DNA from: Bordetella parapertussis
GTDB lineage: Bacteria; Pseudomonadota; Gammaproteobacteria; Burkholderiales; Burkholderiaceae_B
NCBI GenBank assembly: GCA_945882005.1
Contig: CAMCWG010000021.1
Location: 1 to 18,844, forward strand
DNA length: 18,844 bases
Direction of reading: 5' to 3'
This document shows, piece after piece, positions 14,288 through 18,844 of this stretch (its first letter is position 1; each line of letters begins with the position of its first letter). Position numbers and translations under genes: made by a program. The notes beneath the pieces were generated by a model. It was not told where the DNA came from. It searched no databases and was given only the letters and a program-made list of their open reading frames with translations.

Positions 14288-15175
14288 ATGAGCTCAATCC
14301 AATCAAATTCACGGCAAAACGCAACGAACATGATTGCTGTCCAAAACGTTTCGAAAACGTTTCCTGCCTCATCGAAAGGGCAACAGAGCCAATTTAAAGC
14401 ACTCGATAATGTTTCGTTCTCTATCGCTGCCGGCGAGTGCGTCGCACTGCTAGGCGCATCTGGATCTGGGAAGTCGACACTTATTCGCATGCTGTGTGGC
14501 TTGGCGCGTATGGATGCTAACAGCGGGCACATCACGATCGGATCGAAGCTTGCGCTTCAGAGCGATCGCTTTGGTCATGAGATCGCCGAGACCCGAAAGG
14601 TAACAGGCGTAATCTTCCAGCAATTCAATTTGGTTGGGCAGCTTGATGTATTAACCAATGTACTAATCGGTTGCCTGCATACTAAAAGTGCGTTGGATGT
14701 GTTGTTACGCCGTTTTACAGAGGCGGAACGGGTGCAGGCCTTAGAGTGCCTAGACATGGTGGGGCTAGGGCCGCAAGCCTATCAACGGGCCTCAACACTC
14801 TCGGGGGGCCAGCAGCAGCGCGTTGCCGTAGCACGCGCACTGCTTAAGGGTGCAAAAGTATTGTTGGCTGACGAACCTGTTGCGTCGCTTGACCCAGAGT
14901 CTGCACGAAAAGTCATGGATGTTCTTTTTGGGCTCACGAAAGATTTGGGCATGACCTTAGTGGTGAGTTTGCACCAAATTTCGATCGCTCGAACCTACTG
15001 CCAGCGCGCCTTAGGCATGAGTCGAGGAAAACTAGTCTTTGATGGCCCCATCTCAGACCTTACCGAGTACCGCCTTAAACATCTTTATGGCGCAGATGCC
15101 CAAGAGCTACTGACGGACGAGGCCCCGGCGCCGTACCACCACAGTGAAAAAAAAATGTCGCTTGTTAGTGCCTAG
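14288..15175 (+). CDS. phnC: phosphonate ABC transporter ATP-binding protein PhnC
   Basis: This cytoplasmic ATPase powers phosphonate import through PhnE. The 295 residues carry Walker A GASGSGKST (56-64), a Q loop in IFQQFNLVGQL, signature LSGGQQQRVAVARAL (171-185), Walker B VLLADEP with SLDP, and the switch histidine in SLHQ (His229). QFNLVGQLDVLTNVL is typical of PhnC. Three starts are possible: GTG 14279, ATG 14288 (chosen, weak purine run upstream) and ATG 14330, which begins at the usual PhnC N terminus (MIAVQNVSKTF). The C terminus runs about 30 residues past the usual end of the family, with an acidic tail of no known role. It is the first gene of an operon that runs to the window edge, 64 nt after plcP. 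Confidence 0.92.
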   Translation: MSSIQSNSRQNATNMIAVQNVSKTFPASSKGQQSQFKALDNVSFSIAAGECVALLGASGSGKSTLIRMLCGLARMDANSGHITIGSKLALQSDRFGHEIAETRKVTGVIFQQFNLVGQLDVLTNVLIGCLHTKSALDVLLRRFTEAERVQALECLDMVGLGPQAYQRASTLSGGQQQRVAVARALLKGAKVLLADEPVASLDPESARKVMDVLFGLTKDLGMTLVVSLHQISIARTYCQRALGMSRGKLVFDGPISDLTEYRLKHLYGADAQELLTDEAPAPYHHSEKKMSLVSA

Positions 15176-15196
15176 ATCTATTAACCGGAGAGAAAT

Positions 15197-16144
15197 ATGA
15201 AACTCAAACAACTAGTGCTTAGCGCCTGTCTTGCTGTCAGCAGCGTTGTCGCTCTTGCACAAGAGGTATCCTTTGGCATTATCGCCACCGACTCGGCTTC
15301 TGCACAGCGCGAAAAGTGGGAGCCATTCTTTAAAGACATGGAGAAGAAAACTGGCTTAACGGTCAAGTCCTTTTACGCAACAGACTACGCTGGCGTGATT
15401 GAGGCGATGCGCTTCAATAAAGTGCAAGTTGCCTGGTACGGCAACAAAGCAGCGATGGAGGCTGTCGATCGCGCGAATGGCGAAATCTTCGCGCAGTTGA
15501 TGTATGCAGACGGTACCTTTGGCTACGAGGCTCTCCTCATTACGCACAAAGATTCGCCTTACAAGAACCTGGACGACGTATTTAAGAACTCCAAGGCTGT
15601 TAACTTTGGTATCGGCGATCCTAACTCCACCTCTGGCTTCTTAGTTCCAACCTATTATGTTTTCGCAGAGCGCAAAGTCGATCCGCGTGCGGTCTTTAAG
15701 ACTGTGCGCAATGGTAGCCATGGCGCCAACATTCAAGCTGTGCTCGCCAAACAACTTGATGTGGCAACAAACAACACCGAAGATATGGGTCGCCTGAAGA
15801 CGACGCGTCCGGATCTGTATGACCAACTGCGCATTATCTGGAAGAGCCCACTCATTCCTAGCGATCCATTCGTTTGGCGCAAAGATCTTGATCCTGCGAT
15901 CAAAGAGAAAATCCGCACTTTTGTCTTGAATTACGCAAAGACAGATGAAGCTGAAAAGTTGATTCTGAAAAACATCTACAACTACGGTGGCTTCAGACCA
16001 TCGACAAATGATCAACTCAAGCCGATCCGTCAACTTGAACTCTTCAAAGATCGCGTTAAGTTTGAAACGGCGCAAGGTCTAAGCGACGCAGAGCGCAAAG
16101 CGAAACTTGCTGAAATTGATCAAGCACTCGCAAAACTTCAATAA
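15197..16144 (+). CDS. phnD: phosphonate-binding periplasmic protein PhnD
   Basis: PhnD captures phosphonates such as 2-aminoethylphosphonate in the periplasm and delivers them to PhnE. The 315-residue protein begins with a Sec signal peptide ([21 protein letters not shown], cleaved before QEV at about residue 22, by the A-x-A rule). It then shows the PhnD fold: FGIIATDSA at the start, [14 protein letters not shown], and [12 protein letters not shown] (about 140-151), where the Ser-Thr-Ser loop binds the phosphonate group in relatives. GGAGAG lies just before the ATG, a stronger ribosome site than that of phnC, as expected for an abundant binding protein. It follows phnC by 21 nt and overlaps phnE by one base (TAATG). 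Confidence 0.93.
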   Translation: MKLKQLVLSACLAVSSVVALAQEVSFGIIATDSASAQREKWEPFFKDMEKKTGLTVKSFYATDYAGVIEAMRFNKVQVAWYGNKAAMEAVDRANGEIFAQLMYADGTFGYEALLITHKDSPYKNLDDVFKNSKAVNFGIGDPNSTSGFLVPTYYVFAERKVDPRAVFKTVRNGSHGANIQAVLAKQLDVATNNTEDMGRLKTTRPDLYDQLRIIWKSPLIPSDPFVWRKDLDPAIKEKIRTFVLNYAKTDEAEKLILKNIYNYGGFRPSTNDQLKPIRQLELFKDRVKFETAQGLSDAERKAKLAEIDQALAKLQ

Positions 16145-16956
16145 TGAGCTCGACCTACCAAATCGACGCGCTCGAAAGAATTCGAGCGCACGCACAGTCT
16201 AGCCGCCCCGGGCTTGCGTACTACGCAGGCTGGGTTGTCGCAATTATTGTCGCAGGCTGGGCGTGGCAGGGGGCCGAAATTCGTCCCCTGGATTTGGTAC
16301 AACACTCCGGAAATATCGTCACGCTTGCGCGTGACTTTTTTCCACCTAATTTTATGGATTGGCGCATCTACATCAAAGAGATGATCGTTACGATCCATAT
16401 CGCTCTGTGGGGCACACTGTTGGCGATTGCCGCATCCATTCCCTTGGGATTTCTGTGTGCATCCAATGTCGTCAGCCCTGTGATCTATCAACCAGCTAGA
16501 CGCCTGATGGACGCACTGCGCGCCGTCAACGAGATGGTATTCGCCCTACTGTTCATTGTTGCGGTGGGACTTGGCCCGTTCGCAGGCGTTCTCGCACTGT
16601 TCGTGCATACAACCGGAACGTTGACGAAGCTGTTTTCAGAAGCGGTCGAGGCCATTGATCCTCGACCAGTCGAAGGGATTCGTGCCGCAGGTGGATCGCG
16701 TTTGGCAGAAATTGTATTTGGCATCATTCCGCAAGTGCTACCGATGTGGATTTCATTCTGCTTGTATCGCTTCGAATCAAACGTGCGTTCTGCTTCAGTG
16801 GTCGGAATGGTTGGAGCTGGCGGGATCGGCGTGATCCTATATGAGGTCATTCGCAGTTTTCAGTATGCACAGACCTGCGCTGTACTACTGATTTTGATCG
16901 CTTCGGTCACGATTATCGATGTCATCTCGGCCTATCTCCGCAAGCAGGTTACCTGA
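16144..16956 (+). CDS. phnE: phosphonate ABC transporter permease PhnE
   Basis: This inner-membrane channel subunit works with PhnC and PhnD. The 270-residue protein has a cytoplasmic N terminus, about six hydrophobic segments and the ATPase-contacting EAA loop around residues 166-200 ([20 protein letters not shown], then [10 protein letters not shown]). [19 protein letters not shown] near the C terminus is characteristic of PhnE-type permeases. There is a single PhnE, not a PhnE1/PhnE2 pair, so it probably forms a homodimer. The start overlaps the phnD stop (TAATG) and its own stop overlaps the next start (TGATG), so translation is likely coupled. Confidence 0.93.
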   Translation: MSSTYQIDALERIRAHAQSSRPGLAYYAGWVVAIIVAGWAWQGAEIRPLDLVQHSGNIVTLARDFFPPNFMDWRIYIKEMIVTIHIALWGTLLAIAASIPLGFLCASNVVSPVIYQPARRLMDALRAVNEMVFALLFIVAVGLGPFAGVLALFVHTTGTLTKLFSEAVEAIDPRPVEGIRAAGGSRLAEIVFGIIPQVLPMWISFCLYRFESNVRSASVVGMVGAGGIGVILYEVIRSFQYAQTCAVLLILIASVTIIDVISAYLRKQVT

Positions 16957-18041
16957 TGCCAACAAAACCAGAGATTGTTCTTCATGCTGGCGCTCGACGA
17001 ATACTTCCAGAACTTGTCAAGCAGCACCCTGTCGTTGTCTTGACATACCATCATGCGCCGAACTCTCTAGTAGAGGAACTGCGTAGCCTTCTTGGGTCGA
17101 ATCTTCTGGAAGTGATCCGCTGCCCGGACGGGCTGCCAACTATTGCACTTGCCGATACTCTCAGAGACAGATTTTGGGGCATTCACACCCAGCGCGACCT
17201 ACCTATTATTGTGGCGATCGGAGGTGGTAGCACCCTCGATCTGGCAAAATCATTACGCCTAAATCTACCTGCGCGTACTTCAATCACGTTGGCATTGGAT
17301 CGCAAGATTGAGATGGATGAGTTTGAATCCTGCTCTGTGATTTTGATGCCGACAACCGCAGGAACCGGTAGCGAAGTGTCTCCGACTGCTACGATTTGGG
17401 ACATTGAGAATAAGACAAAGCACTCTCTGTTTGGACCTGCCATCGTCGCTGACTGGGCTGTTATTGACCCAGAACTAGCATTGACATCACCTTGGACCGT
17501 TACCCGAGACAGTGGTATTGACGCCTTATCTCATGCGCTTGAGACAATCTGGAATCGCAACCGCATTCCCAAGGCATTCGCCTATGCCATGTCAGCAGCG
17601 CAACAAATCGTCAAGGTGCTTCCTCAGATCAAAGACTCACCAGAGGATGTAACGCTGCGCACCGAGATGGCCAATGCTGCACTCTGGGCTGGGCAAGCGA
17701 TGGCATTGACCGAAACAGCACTAGTGCACGCGCTCTCTTACGACGACACAACAAGGCTTGGACTATCACACGGACAAGCCTGTGGTCGCTGGCTACCTAA
17801 GGTGTATCAGTTGGCAAGTCAAAGTTCGGAAGAGATGGAGATATTTTTGCGGGCAGCCATGCAACCGATCATTTCGGACGAACACGAGCTAGCAGCCTGG
17901 CTAAACAATCTGGGCTGCGTGACTGTCGCTCTAGATGACCACAGCGTTGAGACCGAACGACGCATCGCATGCGCCTTACACACAAAGCGCGGACGTAACT
18001 TCATTGAATTATCCCCTCAGCATGAACTCCAAAAAGTATGA
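16956..18041 (+). CDS. phosphonate-associated iron-containing alcohol dehydrogenase
   Basis: This 361-residue group III dehydrogenase has the NAD-binding GGGSTLDLAKSL (89-100), the MPTTAGTGSEVSPTATIW stretch (131-148) and metal ligands Asp189 and His193 in DALSHALE, His258 in VHALSYD and His272 in LSHGQACG. Members of this family occur in phosphonate-catabolism clusters (TIGR03405, phosphonate metabolism-associated Fe-ADH, recalled from memory). The natural substrate is not settled. Reduction or oxidation of phosphonoacetaldehyde or a similar short aldehyde/alcohol is the natural guess. It is translationally coupled to phnE (TGATG) and overlaps the next gene by 20 nt, so all five phn genes act as one operon. 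Confidence 0.85.
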   Translation: MPTKPEIVLHAGARRILPELVKQHPVVVLTYHHAPNSLVEELRSLLGSNLLEVIRCPDGLPTIALADTLRDRFWGIHTQRDLPIIVAIGGGSTLDLAKSLRLNLPARTSITLALDRKIEMDEFESCSVILMPTTAGTGSEVSPTATIWDIENKTKHSLFGPAIVADWAVIDPELALTSPWTVTRDSGIDALSHALETIWNRNRIPKAFAYAMSAAQQIVKVLPQIKDSPEDVTLRTEMANAALWAGQAMALTETALVHALSYDDTTRLGLSHGQACGRWLPKVYQLASQSSEEMEIFLRAAMQPIISDEHELAAWLNNLGCVTVALDDHSVETERRIACALHTKRGRNFIELSPQHELQKV

Positions 18042-18844
18042 TCTGGCGGTTGTTGGTGCCGGAATAGTGGGCCTCGGCCACGCTTGGCTCGCCGCAAGGT
18101 CTGGGCTGAGTGTTGTGGTTCTGGACAGAGATCCACGCTGCGTGGGAGCCTCGATTAGAAACTTTGGCTTCATCACCGTAACGGGTCAGCGCGACGGCGA
18201 TACGTGGCGCCGCGCCAGGCGCTCGCGCGATTTATGGGAAGAAATTGCTCAGCTCGCCCAGATCCCGATCTGCCATGAAGGCTTAACCCTTGTCGCGCAG
18301 CGCCCCGAAGCATTAACGCTGCTTGAAGCATTCAAAGACACACATATGGGCGAGGATTGCACCTTGCTCACACAAGATGTAATCGCCAAAACGTGTAGCG
18401 TTGTGCGCACGGAGTCCTGTATAGGCGGCATGTACAGTCCACACGAATTACGTGTTGAGTCGCGCGATGCCATCCCCCAAATTGCCTCTTGGCTAGCCGA
18501 AAGCTTAGGTGTTGATTTCCTGTACAACTGTGAAGTGCTCGACTTTACGCTACCGCAGATTCAAACCTCTGCCGGGACTATGCAGGCAGAACGCATTGTG
18601 TTGTGCCCCGGAACAGAGCTTAATGGCATCGCCAAACGCTATCTTCAAGACTATCAGCTGAGCCTGACACAATTACAGATGCTGAGAGTCAAGCCACCCG
18701 CAAACTTTAAGCTCAGCTCAGCCGTCATGAGCGACTTGAGTTTCGTGCGTTACGCTGGTTATACCGGACTTGGCTGCCACCATGACTTGCTGCAGAGGCT
18801 TGAGCGCGAGACCCCTGAGTCACTCGCTGCGGGCATACACCTCA
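18022..18844 (+). CDS. FAD-dependent oxidoreductase, phosphonate-associated (HpnW/TIGR03364-like), partial
   Basis: The first 274 codons are open to the right edge, with the C terminus missing. The N terminus is a Rossmann FAD site (LAVVGAGIVGLGHAWLAA, residues 8-25) ending in the acidic VVLDRD, followed by GASIRNFGFI, a signature of the D-amino-acid-oxidase-like family found beside phosphonate genes (TIGR03364, from memory). Such enzymes oxidise amines; with 2-aminoethylphosphonate or its N-methyl form this would give phosphonoacetaldehyde. That reaction is inferred from context. The start at 18022 lies inside the dehydrogenase gene (20-nt overlap) and lacks an evident ribosome site, which suggests coupled translation. 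Genes for the later steps, such as phnX or phnA, would be expected beyond the edge. Confidence 0.85.
   Translation, partial: MNSKKYDLAVVGAGIVGLGHAWLAARSGLSVVVLDRDPRCVGASIRNFGFITVTGQRDGDTWRRARRSRDLWEEIAQLAQIPICHEGLTLVAQRPEALTLLEAFKDTHMGEDCTLLTQDVIAKTCSVVRTESCIGGMYSPHELRVESRDAIPQIASWLAESLGVDFLYNCEVLDFTLPQIQTSAGTMQAERIVLCPGTELNGIAKRYLQDYQLSLTQLQMLRVKPPANFKLSSAVMSDLSFVRYAGYTGLGCHHDLLQRLERETPESLAAGIHL

Noticed and set aside
15641..16075. A 144-codon minus-strand frame inside phnD, and a similar one of 120 codons in phnE
   Set aside because: Both lie wholly within well-supported transport genes and show no domain, ribosome site or separate context.

Overview
The window looks like a betaproteobacterial (Burkholderiales-type) chromosome segment. 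The clues are the PhoU, PhoX and OlsB sequences, the intermediate base composition and the type of phosphonate cluster. I cannot name the genus. Almost everything here concerns phosphorus supply or membrane-lipid composition, so I read it as a phosphate-starvation (Pho) island.

Layout. Positions 1-462 (-) hold the start of an ABC-transporter permease cut by the window edge. Positions 645-1328 (+) hold a lone CbiM-like metal-uptake membrane protein. Positions 1331-4112 (-) are phoU-phoB-phoR, the phosphate-sensing control module. Positions 4231-6465 (-) encode a Tat-exported PhoX alkaline phosphatase, divergent from olsB (6630-7409, +), which starts ornithine-lipid synthesis. The phoX-olsB spacer carries one good Pho-box-like site facing each gene. 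Next come psd and lplT (9645-7424, -; ATGA overlap), a membrane-anchored class III PLP aminotransferase of unknown substrate (9680-11371, +), and a membrane protein resembling DUF962/Mpo1 (11987-11376, -). After another Pho-box-like site come a GT4 glycosyltransferase and a metallophosphoesterase (12189-14223, +), which match the Agt-PlcP pair that swaps phospholipids for glycolipids under phosphate starvation. The right end is a tightly overlapped phosphonate operon (14288 to beyond the edge, +): phnC, phnD, phnE, an iron-type alcohol dehydrogenase and a FAD oxidoreductase of the phosphonate-associated kind.

How they fit together (inference): PhoR/PhoB/PhoU sense low phosphate. PhoX strips phosphate from external esters. 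PhnCDE and the downstream oxidoreductases bring in and process phosphonates. PlcP cuts phospholipids to diacylglycerol, Agt glycosylates it, and OlsB begins a phosphorus-free aminolipid. The aminotransferase, the Mpo1-like protein and the psd-lplT pair sit inside this block without an assigned place. They are the best candidates for an undescribed lipid-modifying branch.

No rRNA, tRNA, CRISPR, insertion sequence or phage feature was seen. No gene-free stretch exceeds about 200 bases. The larger spacers are 463-644, 4113-4230, 6466-6629 and 11988-12188.
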